Positions 34,805 through 44,081 of a DNA stretch of 64,000 nucleotides are shown here, in pieces. Position 1 is the stretch's first letter; every line of letters begins with the position of its first letter. Source of the DNA: SZUA-442 sp963759175 (GTDB lineage: Bacteria; Actinomycetota; Acidimicrobiia; Spongiisociales; UBA5794); NCBI GenBank assembly GCA_963759175.1, contig CAVWXP010000004.1, forward strand, positions 42,527 to 106,526, written 5' to 3'. A program made the position numbers and the translations under genes. Under the pieces are notes generated by a model, which was not told the DNA's origin, ran no database searches, and was given only the letters and a program-made list of their open reading frames with translations.

Positions 34805-35569
34805 ATGGCGAGCCTGTTCGATCTGACCGGGACGGTTGCCCTGGTCACCGGGGGCAACAACGGTATCGGGCTCGGTATGGCTGAAGGACTCGCCGCAGCG
34901 GGCGCCGACGTCGTGATCTGGGGCCGGAACGAGTCGCGGAACACCGCCGCCCTCGAGTCGATCGGTGCCCACGGAACTCGCACGCTCGCACTGACCGTCG
35001 ACGTCGGTGACGAGGACCGGGTCGTGGAGGCCTTCGCCGAGTCGGTGGAGGCCTTCGGACACATCGATGCCGTGTTCGCCAACGCCGGGATCGGTGCAGG
35101 GGTGACCCCCTTCGGGGAGATGACGACCCAGGAGTGGCGCACGATCTTCCGTGTGAACATGGACGGTGTCTTCTGGACCTTCCGTGAGGCGGTCAACCAC
35201 ATGAAGCCGCGCGGATCGGGATCCCTGGTCGTCACCTCGTCCGTATCGGCAGATTTCGGGTTTCCGAGGGGCGAGCACTATGCAGCGACGAAGGCAGGTG
35301 TGCGCGCGCTCATCCAGGGAATCGCCGTCGAATATGGCAAACACGGCATCCGCGCCAACGCCATCTCACCCGGGTGGGTGGTCACCGGCATGACCGAGGG
35401 ATTCCTCGAGGGGGACCGGTTCGAGGCGACGGTGAAGCCGAGGATCCCCGTGGGTCGCTGGGGTACACCCGAGGACTTCGCCGGCATCGCTGTGTATCTC
35501 GCCTCCGACGCGTCCCGATGGCATACGGGCGACACCATCACGATCGACGGCGGATACCTCAAGAAGTAG
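34805..35569 (+). CDS. SDR family oxidoreductase (3-oxoacyl reductase-like)
   Basis: 254 aa classical SDR. VALVTGGNNGIGLGMAEGLA binds the cofactor; NAGIG; Ser in SLVVTSSVSA; YAATKAGVRALI catalytic Tyr/Lys; PGWVVTGMTEG; and the ending ITIDGGYLKK. Reads like FabG/gluconate 5-dehydrogenase types. It precedes the beta-oxidation cluster by 75 bp, so a role in acyl metabolism is plausible but not shown. A GGGAGG box precedes the ATG. Confidence 0.87.
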   Translation: MASLFDLTGTVALVTGGNNGIGLGMAEGLAAAGADVVIWGRNESRNTAALESIGAHGTRTLALTVDVGDEDRVVEAFAESVEAFGHIDAVFANAGIGAGVTPFGEMTTQEWRTIFRVNMDGVFWTFREAVNHMKPRGSGSLVVTSSVSADFGFPRGEHYAATKAGVRALIQGIAVEYGKHGIRANAISPGWVVTGMTEGFLEGDRFEATVKPRIPVGRWGTPEDFAGIAVYLASDASRWHTGDTITIDGGYLKK

Positions 35570-35644
35570 TGCCGGGCACTGAACCCGGGGTGATGGACCC
35601 GGCGTACAATCGGTGAACGGCGGCTAACACGAGGGAGAATCGGC

Positions 35645-36559
35645 ATGATCACGTTCGACGAGCAGGTGGCGATCGTCACGGGCGCAGGCCATGGGCTCGG
35701 GAGATCACACGCCCTCGCCCTCGCCGAGCGCGGAGCCAGGGTCGTCGTGAACGACCTGGGAGGGGCCAGGGACGGCACGGGATCGTCGATGTCAGCGGCC
35801 GAGGCAGTCGTGGCCGAGATCGAAGCCGCGGGCGGCGAGGCCATGGCCAACGGTGCCGACGTCACCGACGCCGACGCCGTTGGAGCGATGGTCGAGGACT
35901 CGCTCGAGCGGTGGGGACGCATCGACATCCTCGTGAACAACGCCGGCATCCTCAGGGACAAGTCGTTCGCGAACATGAGCCTCGAGGACTTCACTGCGGT
36001 CGTCGATGTCCACCTCATCGGATCGGCTGTGTGCACAAAGGCCGTGTGGGGCCACATGCGCGAGCGCGGGTACGGCCGGATCGCCATGACCACATCGTCG
36101 TCGGGCCTCTACGGCAACTTCGGTCAGGCGAACTATGGAGCGGCCAAGCTGGGTGTGGTCGGACTGATGAACACCCTTGGGATAGAGGGCGACAAGTACG
36201 ACATCAGGGTGAACGCACTCGCCCCCGTCGCCCACACGCGCATGACCGACGAATTGCTTCCCGATGAGGCAAAGGCCCTACTGAAGCCCGAGGAAGTGAC
36301 ACCCGGCCTCGTCTACCTCGTCTCGCCGGACGGCCCCACTCGAACCGTCCTGGCCGCCGGTGCTGGCGGCTACGCGGTCGCGCGCATCTACGAAACGGAT
36401 GGGATCTGGCTGGCGCCGAGCGAGCGGTCGCCCGAGTCGATCGCAGCCCGATTCGACGAGATCGCCGATCCCGCCGGTCAGCGCCCTCTCGCTGCGGGCG
36501 GCGACCAGACCATGAAGTTCCTGGGCAAGGCGATGGCCGCGAACGACGGAGGTGCATGA
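35645..36559 (+). CDS. SDR family acyl-CoA hydroxyl dehydrogenase (MFE-2-like)
   Basis: 304 aa. Matches the dehydrogenase unit of peroxisomal-type multifunctional enzyme 2: VAIVTGAGHGLGRSHALALAE, VVVNDLGGARDGTGSSMSAA, NNAGILRDKSFANM, catalytic YGAAKLGVVGLMNTLG and VNALAPVAHTRMT. Oxidises 3-hydroxyacyl-CoA to 3-oxoacyl-CoA with NAD+. The following thiolase start is directly next to its end, so both beta-oxidation steps are coupled in one operon. A TACAAT -10-like box lies at 35605-35610. Confidence 0.87.
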   Translation: MITFDEQVAIVTGAGHGLGRSHALALAERGARVVVNDLGGARDGTGSSMSAAEAVVAEIEAAGGEAMANGADVTDADAVGAMVEDSLERWGRIDILVNNAGILRDKSFANMSLEDFTAVVDVHLIGSAVCTKAVWGHMRERGYGRIAMTTSSSGLYGNFGQANYGAAKLGVVGLMNTLGIEGDKYDIRVNALAPVAHTRMTDELLPDEAKALLKPEEVTPGLVYLVSPDGPTRTVLAAGAGGYAVARIYETDGIWLAPSERSPESIAARFDEIADPAGQRPLAAGGDQTMKFLGKAMAANDGGA

Positions 36560-36560
36560 C

Positions 36561-37748
36561 ATGACATCCGAAGACGGAGCCGTAATCGTCTCAGCGGCCC
36601 GCACACCAATCGGCCGCGCCTACCGCGGAGCGTTCAACAACCTCGAGGCACCGACCCTTGCAGGGATCCCCATCGCCGCCGCGGTCGAACGTGCCGGGAT
36701 CGACCCCGGCGAAGTCGACGATGTGATCATGGGGTGCGCCATGCCCCAGGGGACCCAGTTCCCCAACATCGGGAGGTTGTCGGCGCTCGCCGGCGGCCTG
36801 CCGACGTCGGTCAGTGGCATGACCATCGATCGCCAGTGCTCGTCGGGCATGATGGCGATCGCCACGGCTGCGAAACAGGTGATGTACGACGGCATGGAGG
36901 TGGTGGTCGCCGGTGGCGTCGAGTCGATCTCCCTCGCCCAGAACGAGCACACCAACACCTGGCGCATGGTCGACCCTGCGCTGATCGAGCTGCACCCCGC
37001 GGCATATATGCCGATGCTCCAGACCGCCGAGGTCGTGGCCGAGAGATTCGGCATCCCGCGCGAGGTCCAGGACGACTACGCCCTCGCGTCCCAGATGCGA
37101 ACTGCCGCGGCCCAGGAGTCCGGGGCGTTCGACGATGAGATCGTCGCGGTGACGGCTACCAAGGCGATCGTCGACAGGGAGACCGGTGAGACCTCGCACG
37201 AGGAAGTGACCCTGACCAGGGACGAGGGCAACCGACCAGGGACCACGGCGGAGGGCCTCGCCGCGCTTCCGCCGGTGGCCGGCGGATCGATCACCGCAGG
37301 CAATGCGAGCCAGCTTTCCGACGGCGCCGCCGCAACGGTCGTGATGCGCGCCTCGAGTGCTGCGGCTCGCGGCCTGTCACCGCTCGGGTATTACCGCGGT
37401 ATCGCCGTCGCCGGTGTGGATCCGGACATCATGGGGATCGGTCCCGTCCACGCCGTCCCCAAGCTCCTGGCCAATGCGGGGCTCTCGATCAGCGACATCG
37501 ACCTGTGGGAGCTCAACGAGGCGTTCGCCGTCCAGGTGGTCTACTGCAGGGATGAACTCGGAATTCCCGACGACAAGCTGAACGTCCACGGTGGGTCGAT
37601 CTCGATCGGTCATCCGTATGGGATGACAGGGGCGCGGATGGTCATGCATGCCCTCATCGAGGGCCGCCGTCGCGGCGCACGCTACGTCGTATCCACCATG
37701 TGCGTCGGTGGTGGCATGGGCGCAGCCGGGCTCTTCGAGGTGGCCTGA
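36561..37748 (+). CDS. Acetyl-CoA acyltransferase (thiolase)
   Basis: 395 aa. Splits 3-oxoacyl-CoA with CoA, releasing acetyl-CoA. Catalytic Cys93 in TIDRQCSSGMM; C-terminal GSISIGHPYGMTGARM and STMCVGGGMGAAGLF with the His and second Cys. The ATG at 36561 has GGAGG seven bases upstream; an in-frame GTG three codons before is less likely. Follows the MFE-2-like dehydrogenase and precedes the reductase, whose ATG overlaps its stop. Confidence 0.92.
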   Translation: MTSEDGAVIVSAARTPIGRAYRGAFNNLEAPTLAGIPIAAAVERAGIDPGEVDDVIMGCAMPQGTQFPNIGRLSALAGGLPTSVSGMTIDRQCSSGMMAIATAAKQVMYDGMEVVVAGGVESISLAQNEHTNTWRMVDPALIELHPAAYMPMLQTAEVVAERFGIPREVQDDYALASQMRTAAAQESGAFDDEIVAVTATKAIVDRETGETSHEEVTLTRDEGNRPGTTAEGLAALPPVAGGSITAGNASQLSDGAAATVVMRASSAAARGLSPLGYYRGIAVAGVDPDIMGIGPVHAVPKLLANAGLSISDIDLWELNEAFAVQVVYCRDELGIPDDKLNVHGGSISIGHPYGMTGARMVMHALIEGRRRGARYVVSTMCVGGGMGAAGLFEVA

Positions 37749-38755
37749 TGCGTGCACTCGTGTGCCATGCGATCGACGACATGGACAGCGTGGTACTCGG
37801 TGACCTTCCCGAGCCCACGCCGGGTGCCGGTGAGATCCTCATCGATGTGGCAGCCGCGGGCGTCAACTTCGCCGACCTGCTGGTGCTCAAGGACCAGTAC
37901 CAGTTCCGCTCGGAACCGCCGTTTGCGCCCGGTATGGAGGCAGCCGGAGTGGTCACCGCGGTGGGATCCGACGTCGACCATGTCTCGATCGGGGACCGCG
38001 TGGCGGTCGTCGGGTACTCGGGCGCCTTTGCGCAGCGATGGGCCGTCGATGCCACGATGGCCGTACCCGTCCCCGACGACATCCCGTGGGACGTCGCCGC
38101 TGCCCTCTCCATCGGGTACGGAACCTCGTACCACGCGCTCAAGCAACGGGCCGGTATCGAACCGGGCGAGACGATCCTGGTGCTGGGAGCTGCCGGGGGC
38201 GTTGGGTCGAGCGCCGTCGAGCTGGCCGTGGCCATGGGGGCCCGTGTGATCGCGGCAGCCTCCTCCGCCGAGAAGACGGAGTTCTGTCGGGAGCTCGGCG
38301 CCCATCACGTCATCAACTACGTAGACGAGGACCTGCGCAGTGCCGTCAAGGAGCTGACGGGGGGACAAGGCGTCGACGTCGTGTACGACCCGGTGGGAGG
38401 CGAGATGTCCGAGGTCGCCTTCCGCCTCCTCGGATGGCAGGGACGTCACCTCGTGATCGGATTCGCCGCCGGATCCATCCCGTCCCTTCCCATGAACCTG
38501 CCGTTGCTGAAGGGTGCCAGCCTCGTCGGTGTGTTCTGGGGTGCGTTCGGGTCCCACCAACCGGAGCTGTTCCGTGCGAACGCCCAGGACCTCTTCGCTA
38601 TGGTCAGCGATGGCCGGATCGCTCCGCGCATCACGGCACGGTTTGCCCTCGCCGATGCCCGTTCGGCGCTCGAACTCGTCGCTGGTCGTGGCGCGATGGG
38701 CCGTGTGGTCGTCGAGATCGACGGAGGAACACTGGCGGACACCCCGCGAACGTGA
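37748..38755 (+). CDS. NADPH:quinone reductase-like MDR oxidoreductase
   Basis: 335 aa medium-chain reductase without the zinc ligands. GroES-like start (AAGVNFADLLVLKDQYQF, PFAPGMEAAGVVTAVG). Rossmann part ILVLGAAGGVGSSAVELAVA, and INYVDEDLRSAVKELTGGQG typical of the quinone oxidoreductase/enoyl reductase group. Likely reduces an enone or acyl-CoA with NADPH. ATGA overlap with the thiolase stop shows it is in the same operon. Confidence 0.87.
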   Translation: MRALVCHAIDDMDSVVLGDLPEPTPGAGEILIDVAAAGVNFADLLVLKDQYQFRSEPPFAPGMEAAGVVTAVGSDVDHVSIGDRVAVVGYSGAFAQRWAVDATMAVPVPDDIPWDVAAALSIGYGTSYHALKQRAGIEPGETILVLGAAGGVGSSAVELAVAMGARVIAAASSAEKTEFCRELGAHHVINYVDEDLRSAVKELTGGQGVDVVYDPVGGEMSEVAFRLLGWQGRHLVIGFAAGSIPSLPMNLPLLKGASLVGVFWGAFGSHQPELFRANAQDLFAMVSDGRIAPRITARFALADARSALELVAGRGAMGRVVVEIDGGTLADTPRT

Positions 38756-38759
38756 GGGA

Positions 38760-39545
38760 TCAGTGCGAGGGGTCCATCGACGCCTGCAGCCTGCGCATGC
38801 CTGCGAGCCATCGCTCGTAGTCCGTAGCCTTGGCGAGGAAGTAGTCAGCGACCTGTGCGTGGGGTAGGACGAGGAATCGTCCGGCCTCGATAGCCGCCAT
38901 GACCTCCTCGGCTACGTCGTCGGCATCGATGGCGATACCGCGCACCCATGTCTGCATCTCGGGTGAATGGCCGGCGAAGGCCTCGAGCATCGGGGTGTCG
39001 ACGAACTGCGGACAGAGACATGAGACACCGATGCCGCGATCGCCGTAGGTCACCGAGAGCCACTCCGCGAGGGCGACGGCGGCGTGCTTGGTCACGGAAT
39101 ACGGTGCAGCCCCGATGTTCGTGAGAAGGCCCGCAGCGGAAGCCGTCGACACGATGTGGCCCGAGCCCCGATCGAGCATGCCAGGCAGGGCGTGGCGCGT
39201 GGCGTAGACGTGGGCCATGACATTGACGTCCCAGGTTCGCTGCCATGCCTCGTCGGGCGCATCCACCGAGCCGTCCGTTGCAATGCCTGCGTTGAGGAAC
39301 AGGATGTCGAGCGCCCCGAACTCGGCCTCGATGGCTGCGATCACGGACCCGGTCGCTGCTTCGTCGGTCACGTCGAGGTGCATGCCGACACCTCCCACGG
39401 CGTTCGCGACGGCGTGTGCGCCCTCGTCGTCGATGTCGGTGACGACGACGGCGCGAGCTCCGTGGCCCGCGCTCGCTCGAGCGAGCGCGGCTCCGATGCC
39501 GCTCGCTCCACCCGTCACCATCACGACGGAACCTCGAACCTGCAT
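38760..39545 (-). CDS. SDR family oxidoreductase
   Basis: 261 aa classical SDR. VVMVTGGASGIGAALARASA, then FLNAGIATDGSV, Ser in HIVSTASAAG, YSVTKHAAVALAEWLSV catalytic Tyr/Lys and SCLCPQFVDTPML. Convergent with the MDR gene (4 bp between stops) and divergent from the MaoC operon, with a possible operator between. Probably acts on a hydroxyacyl or hydroxy-lipid. Confidence 0.87.
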   Translation of the reverse strand: MQVRGSVVMVTGGASGIGAALARASAGHGARAVVVTDIDDEGAHAVANAVGGVGMHLDVTDEAATGSVIAAIEAEFGALDILFLNAGIATDGSVDAPDEAWQRTWDVNVMAHVYATRHALPGMLDRGSGHIVSTASAAGLLTNIGAAPYSVTKHAAVALAEWLSVTYGDRGIGVSCLCPQFVDTPMLEAFAGHSPEMQTWVRGIAIDADDVAEEVMAAIEAGRFLVLPHAQVADYFLAKATDYERWLAGMRRLQASMDPSH

Positions 39546-39616
39546 GGGTGCCTCCGTTGCCGTTCGTTGTCGCTGCGAACCCGACGTGTCGTGCGTGTAC
39601 CGCCCGACGTCAACCT

Positions 39617-39634
39617 AGTAAACTGTCGTTCACT
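39617..39634. promoter_or_regulatory. Candidate operator with AGT-R-AAC half-sites
   Basis: AGTAAACTGTCGTTCACT holds inverted half-sites AGTAAAC and GTTCACT, 4 bp apart, in the divergent region between the SDR at 39545 and the MaoC gene at 39655. Layout and size fit a TetR-type dimer site. The TetR gene at 42454, last of the same run, is the obvious candidate. Also overlaps likely promoter space just before AGGAGG. Confidence 0.45.
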
Positions 39635-39654
39635 TTCCGAGGAGGTGGCGCACG

Positions 39655-40122
39655 GTGCAGGTCGTACCCGTCGCAGAGCTGTCCGACCATGTGGGAACCG
39701 AGACCGGTCGATCCGCGTGGTTCACCGTCGACCAGGATCGGATCGATCGGTTCGCCGACGTGACCGAGGACCGCCAGTGGATCCACGTCGATGCCGATGC
39801 AGCAGCGCGAGGTCCCTTCGGTGCGACGATCGCGCACGGCTTCCTGACCCTGTCACTCGTCAGCGCACTCTCGACGGAGGCCGCCATCCAACCCGAGGGT
39901 GCCGGCATGCTCATCAACTACGGCTCCGACAAGGTGCGGTATCTGCATCCGGTCAGGGTCGGATCCCGCATCCGAACCGTGTCCACGCTCAAGGACGTCG
40001 CCGAGAAGGCCCCCGGTCAGATCCTGCTCACCTCGACGGTCGTCGTCGAGATCGAGGGGGAGGAACGGCCTGCCCTCGTCGCCGACATCCTCACCCTCGC
40101 CTTCATGGCGCCCGCCTCCTGA
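39655..40122 (+). CDS. MaoC-like enoyl-CoA hydratase
   Basis: 155 aa hotdog fold. The (R)-hydratase motif is DRFADVTEDRQWIHVDADAA with its Asp and His, then GPFGATIAHGFLTLSLVSAL. Adds water to trans-2-enoyl-CoA. GTG start chosen because AGGAGG lies 10 bases before it. First gene of an operon with two acyl-CoA dehydrogenases and a TetR regulator; 17 bp separates it from the first dehydrogenase. Confidence 0.88.
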   Translation: MQVVPVAELSDHVGTETGRSAWFTVDQDRIDRFADVTEDRQWIHVDADAAARGPFGATIAHGFLTLSLVSALSTEAAIQPEGAGMLINYGSDKVRYLHPVRVGSRIRTVSTLKDVAEKAPGQILLTSTVVVEIEGEERPALVADILTLAFMAPAS

Positions 40123-40139
40123 CGATCGGAGATCACACC

Positions 40140-41339
40140 ATGCCCACATCGGACCACGAGGTCGTCGCTGCGGCCGTCGACCGCCTCCTCACGGAGCATC
40201 CACCGGACCGGACCGACGCCAAGGCGTTCTGGGGCGCCCAGTTCGACGCAGGCCTCGCGTGGGTGGACTTCCCCGTCGGCGACGGGGGCCTCGGTGCACC
40301 ACCGCGATACCGCGAGTACGTGACCCGGCGCCTCAGCGAAGCGGGCGCACCCATGTGGAATCGAACGGCCAACATCCTCGGCATCGGCATGGGCGCGGGC
40401 GTCCTCGCTGCGCACGGCACAGCCGAACAGCGAGGTCGCTGGCTCCGACCGATGTTCACGATGGAGGAGATCTGGTGCCAGCTCTTCTCCGAACCCGGTG
40501 CAGGATCCGATGTCGCCGGCCTTGCGACACGGGCCGTGCGTGACGGCGACGAGTGGGTCATCAACGGACAGAAGGTGTGGACCACCCTCGCCCACCTCGC
40601 TCGGTGGGGGCTCCTCGTGACCCGCACCGATCCCGACCAGCCCAAGCACCTCGGGTTGACGTACTTCGTCGTGGACATGACGGTTCCCGGGGTCGAGGTG
40701 CGACCCCTCTACCAGATCACGGGTGAAGCCGAGTTCAACGAGGTGTTCTTCGACGACGCCAGGATCCCGGATGACCATCGTGTCGATGACGTCGGCGCAG
40801 GGTGGCGCGTCGCGATGACGACGCTCATGAACGAGCGCGTGGCCATCGGCGGCAACACTGTCGCCCGGGGGAGTGGGACGATCGGTGTGGCGGTCGACGC
40901 GTGGACGGCGAGTGGCTCGGACGATCCCGCCACGCGTCGCGAGCTCGTTCGGCTGTGGGCTGAGGTGGAGGCCATGCGGCTCACGGCGCTGCGTGCGACC
41001 GAGAACATGAAGGCAGGGACCCCGGGCCCCGAGGGCTCGACGGGCAAGCTGGCATGGGCTGATCTGAACAAGGAGGTGACCTCGTTCACGGTTGCAATGC
41101 TCGGGCTCGACGGTGCGACGATTCCCGAGGGCTACGCACTCGAGCCGACCACCTACGACACCCGCGAGGGTGAACGGGTCATGAGTCCCCAGCGCCAGTT
41201 CCTGCGAGCCCGGGCCAACTCCATCGAAGGGGGTACGTCGGAGATCATGCGCAACATCATCGGTGAGCGAGTGCTCGGGCTTCCCGGCGAACCCCGCGTC
41301 GACAAGGATCTCCCGTGGAAGGAGGTTCCCCGTGGCTGA
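40140..41339 (+). CDS. Acyl-CoA dehydrogenase (first subunit-like gene)
   Basis: 399 aa flavoprotein. FAD/acyl segments CQLFSEPGAGSDVAGLATRA, INGQKVWTTLAHLARWGLLV, and the helical C-terminal part with RANSIEGGTSEIMRNIIGER. Introduces the 2,3 double bond into acyl-CoA and passes electrons to ETF. The next gene is a second dehydrogenase with overlapping ends (GTG inside this gene's stop region), which may form a heteromeric enzyme. Confidence 0.9.
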   Translation: MPTSDHEVVAAAVDRLLTEHPPDRTDAKAFWGAQFDAGLAWVDFPVGDGGLGAPPRYREYVTRRLSEAGAPMWNRTANILGIGMGAGVLAAHGTAEQRGRWLRPMFTMEEIWCQLFSEPGAGSDVAGLATRAVRDGDEWVINGQKVWTTLAHLARWGLLVTRTDPDQPKHLGLTYFVVDMTVPGVEVRPLYQITGEAEFNEVFFDDARIPDDHRVDDVGAGWRVAMTTLMNERVAIGGNTVARGSGTIGVAVDAWTASGSDDPATRRELVRLWAEVEAMRLTALRATENMKAGTPGPEGSTGKLAWADLNKEVTSFTVAMLGLDGATIPEGYALEPTTYDTREGERVMSPQRQFLRARANSIEGGTSEIMRNIIGERVLGLPGEPRVDKDLPWKEVPRG

Positions 41340-42450
41340 TGCCGTCACCTTCGTTCGGTCAGATGAACAGGCCATGCTGGCCCAGACCCTCCGCGAGATG
41401 CTCGGTTCACTCGACATGGATTCGATCCGCGAGCTGTCGTTGACACGCGATGCGTTCGACCGAGCCACCTGGCGGTCCCTCGCCGAGATGGGCCTCGTCG
41501 GTCTCATGATCCCCGAGGAGTACGGAGGCGCTGGCTCGACCTTCGCCGACCTGGCCATCGTCTTCGAGGAGTTGGGCCGCGTCGTCGTCCCGGTGCCGTT
41601 GCTGTCGAGCGTCATGGCATCGACGGCCATCGTTGCCGCCGGCACGCTGGACCAGCAACACCATCTCCTTCCATCGCTCGCGGACGGAACCCGTATCGGG
41701 ACCGTTGCAGCCTTCGAAGGTCCGCATGACGATCCCTACCTGACGCCGCAGACCCACGCCGAGCGTGCGAACGGGGGATGGCGGGTCCGTGGCACGAAGC
41801 GCTATGTCACGGACGCGATGACCTGTGACTTGTTCGTCGTGACGGCATCGATCGATGGGGCCGTGGGCCTCTTCGCCGTGTCCGCCGACGCCGAGGGACT
41901 CGATCGCACGCCCATGGCGGCGCTCGATCCCACCCGTCCCCTCGGGCAGGTCGACTTCGATGTCGTCGTTGGCGACGACGCGTTGCTCGGTGGCGGCGCT
42001 CATCCCGAGGCCGTTCGGCGGACGATCGACGCCGGGGTCGTCGCCATCGCCCAGGAACAGGTCGGTGGTGCACAACGGTGCCTCGAGATGTCCGTCGAGT
42101 ACGCCAAGGCGAGGTACCAATTCGGACGGGCTATCGGTTCGTTCCAGGCGATCAAGCACCGCTGTGCCGACATGCTCGTCGCCGTCGAACACGCACGTTC
42201 CGTGGCCCGATATGCCGCGATGGCATGGGATGAGCCGACGGAGTCGGCGATCGCCGTTCCGCTGGCCAGGAGTGTGTGCTCCGATGCGTACCTGCGCGTC
42301 GCAGGGGACTCCATCCAGATCCACGGGGGCATCGGGTTCACGTGGGAACACGACGCCCACCTGTACTTCAAGCGTGCCAAGGCATCGAGCCTGCTACTGG
42401 GGTCGGTCGGCATGTTCCGCGACCGGCTCGGTGATGCGATCGGCGTGTGA
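41332..42450 (+). CDS. Acyl-CoA dehydrogenase (second subunit-like gene)
   Basis: 372 aa. GTG start at 41332 with GGAAGGAGG before it, overlapping the preceding stop. SLTRDAFDRATWRSLAEMGL, MIPEEYGGAGSTFADLAIVFEE, then KARYQFGRAIGSFQAIKHRC and IQIHGGIGFTWEHDAHLYFK. This second type differs from the first in its catalytic-base region. In actinobacteria such adjacent FadE pairs often make alpha2beta2 enzymes, for instance in sterol side-chain breakdown. Ends 3 bp before the TetR gene. Confidence 0.88.
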   Translation: MADAVTFVRSDEQAMLAQTLREMLGSLDMDSIRELSLTRDAFDRATWRSLAEMGLVGLMIPEEYGGAGSTFADLAIVFEELGRVVVPVPLLSSVMASTAIVAAGTLDQQHHLLPSLADGTRIGTVAAFEGPHDDPYLTPQTHAERANGGWRVRGTKRYVTDAMTCDLFVVTASIDGAVGLFAVSADAEGLDRTPMAALDPTRPLGQVDFDVVVGDDALLGGGAHPEAVRRTIDAGVVAIAQEQVGGAQRCLEMSVEYAKARYQFGRAIGSFQAIKHRCADMLVAVEHARSVARYAAMAWDEPTESAIAVPLARSVCSDAYLRVAGDSIQIHGGIGFTWEHDAHLYFKRAKASSLLLGSVGMFRDRLGDAIGV

Positions 42451-42453
42451 ACG

Positions 42454-43077
42454 ATGGACCGTCCGACGAACGGGTCTGAGCCAGCGACAGCGAAGGGGCG
42501 TGCGCGGCGCGAGCAGATCGTTGCAGCCGCAACCACGCTGTTCCATGAACACGGCTATCACACGACAGGGGTCGATGCGATCGGTGCTGCGGCGGGAATC
42601 ACCGGTCCCGGCGTCTACCGGCACTTCTCGGGCAAGGACGAGATCCTCACCACGATCTTCGATCGCATGTGGATGCGCCTGCGCGCAGGCCTCGAGGTGA
42701 CCGAGGGCCTTGCGGATTCCGATGCCCTCGTGGCCCTGATCGACCACCACGTCGCCTACGCCGTGTCGTGTCCAGCGGAGATGGCCCTGTTGTACCGTGA
42801 GCTCCCACATCTACCTGCCGAGTACCAGGAGCGGGCAGGTGAGAACCGGGCACGGTACGAGCGGGCATGGGCGGTGAGGCTCGCTGGAGTCAATCCCGGT
42901 CTCGCAGACCCGGTCGCCGAGATGATGGCGCGATCGGTGTTCTGGTTGATCAACGCGTATGCGCTCGAAGGCGCACGGCTCGATGTCGGACCCGACGAGG
43001 CGGGACCCGTCCTGCGTGCCATGGCGCTCGCTGCCGCACGAGCGCCGCTCGACCCCGATCCGTCCACGATCGCCTAG
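42454..43077 (+). CDS. TetR family transcriptional regulator
   Basis: 207 aa. Helix-turn-helix at ~20-60: REQIVAAATTLFHEHGYHTT, VDAIGAAAGITGPGVYRHFS. Ligand domain follows (ALVALIDHHVAYAVSCPAEM). Probably represses the MaoC/acyl-CoA dehydrogenase operon of which it is the last gene and is released by an acyl-CoA or related lipid. It is very likely autoregulated through the site at 39617-39634 (inference). Confidence 0.87.
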   Translation: MDRPTNGSEPATAKGRARREQIVAAATTLFHEHGYHTTGVDAIGAAAGITGPGVYRHFSGKDEILTTIFDRMWMRLRAGLEVTEGLADSDALVALIDHHVAYAVSCPAEMALLYRELPHLPAEYQERAGENRARYERAWAVRLAGVNPGLADPVAEMMARSVFWLINAYALEGARLDVGPDEAGPVLRAMALAAARAPLDPDPSTIA

Positions 43078-43086
43078 GGTCACGCC

Positions 43087-44073
43087 ATGGAATTCGGAGC
43101 ATTCGTCCCGCAGGGCTGGCGGCTCGACCTCGCCGGCATCGATACCGCTGATCAATGGCCGGCCATGGAGCGCGTCGCCTGGCGGGCCGAGCACCTCGGC
43201 TTCGACTCGATATGGGTCTACGACCACTTCCACACGGTGCCGATCCCGACGCAGGAACCGACCTATGAGGCATGGACACTGATGGCGTCGCTCGCCGTGG
43301 TGACCGAGCGGGTGCGCCTCGGTCAGATGTGTACCTGCAACGGATACCGCCCGCCTGCGTATCTCGCAAAGGTGGCAGCCTCCATCGACGCGATCTCGGG
43401 TGGTCGTATCGACATGGGCATCGGCGGCGGCTGGTACGAGCACGAGTATGACGCCTACGGGTATCCGTTCCCGAAGCCGTCGGTCCGCCTCGGGGAGCTC
43501 GATGAGGCCGTTCAGGTGATGAAGCGCATGTGGACCGAGGACGAGGCCAGCTTCACCGGGACCCACTACAGCATCGACGGCGCGATCTGCGCGCCGAAAC
43601 CGCTCAACGGGTCGATTCCCCTGTGGATCGCCGGCGGTGGTGAACAGCTCACACTCCGAACGGCGGCCGCATACGCCGACTACACCAACTTCGGGTCGTC
43701 CGTCGAGGTGTTCGAACACAAGTCGCGGGTGCTCGAACGGCACTGCGCGTCGGTCGGTCGCGACTTCGCCGACATCACCCGATCCACCAATTTCAACGTG
43801 GTGATCGCACCTGATGAGGCGGGGGTTGCACGCAAGAAGGACGAGCTCGTCGCGAGATACGGATCCGTACCGGGCGTCGACGGACACCGGACGTTCGACC
43901 GTTGGTTCGGTGGCGCCGAAGCCGCGGTCGGCACACCGGAGCAGGTCATCGATCTCCTCGGATCGTTCTCACGAGCTGGGATGGCCTATGCCATCGCCTA
44001 CTTCCCCGACGTCGCCTACGACTCCTCGTCGATGGAGCTGTTCGCGGCCGAGGTCATGCCTGCCCTGGTGTGA
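43087..44073 (+). CDS. LLM class F420-dependent oxidoreductase
   Basis: 328 aa luciferase-like protein. LGFDSIWVYDHFHTVP, ERVRLGQMCTCNGYRPPAYL, KVAASIDAISGGRIDMGIGGGWYEHEYDAYGYPF and PLWIAGGGEQLTLRTAAAYA match the F420-binding branch. Close to full family length (~320-340). 9 bp after the TetR gene on the same strand, so part of the same transcript. Could oxidise or reduce a lipid-derived alcohol or ketone; substrate not readable. Confidence 0.87.
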   Translation: MEFGAFVPQGWRLDLAGIDTADQWPAMERVAWRAEHLGFDSIWVYDHFHTVPIPTQEPTYEAWTLMASLAVVTERVRLGQMCTCNGYRPPAYLAKVAASIDAISGGRIDMGIGGGWYEHEYDAYGYPFPKPSVRLGELDEAVQVMKRMWTEDEASFTGTHYSIDGAICAPKPLNGSIPLWIAGGGEQLTLRTAAAYADYTNFGSSVEVFEHKSRVLERHCASVGRDFADITRSTNFNVVIAPDEAGVARKKDELVARYGSVPGVDGHRTFDRWFGGAEAAVGTPEQVIDLLGSFSRAGMAYAIAYFPDVAYDSSSMELFAAEVMPALV

Positions 44074-44081
44074 CCTCGTCG

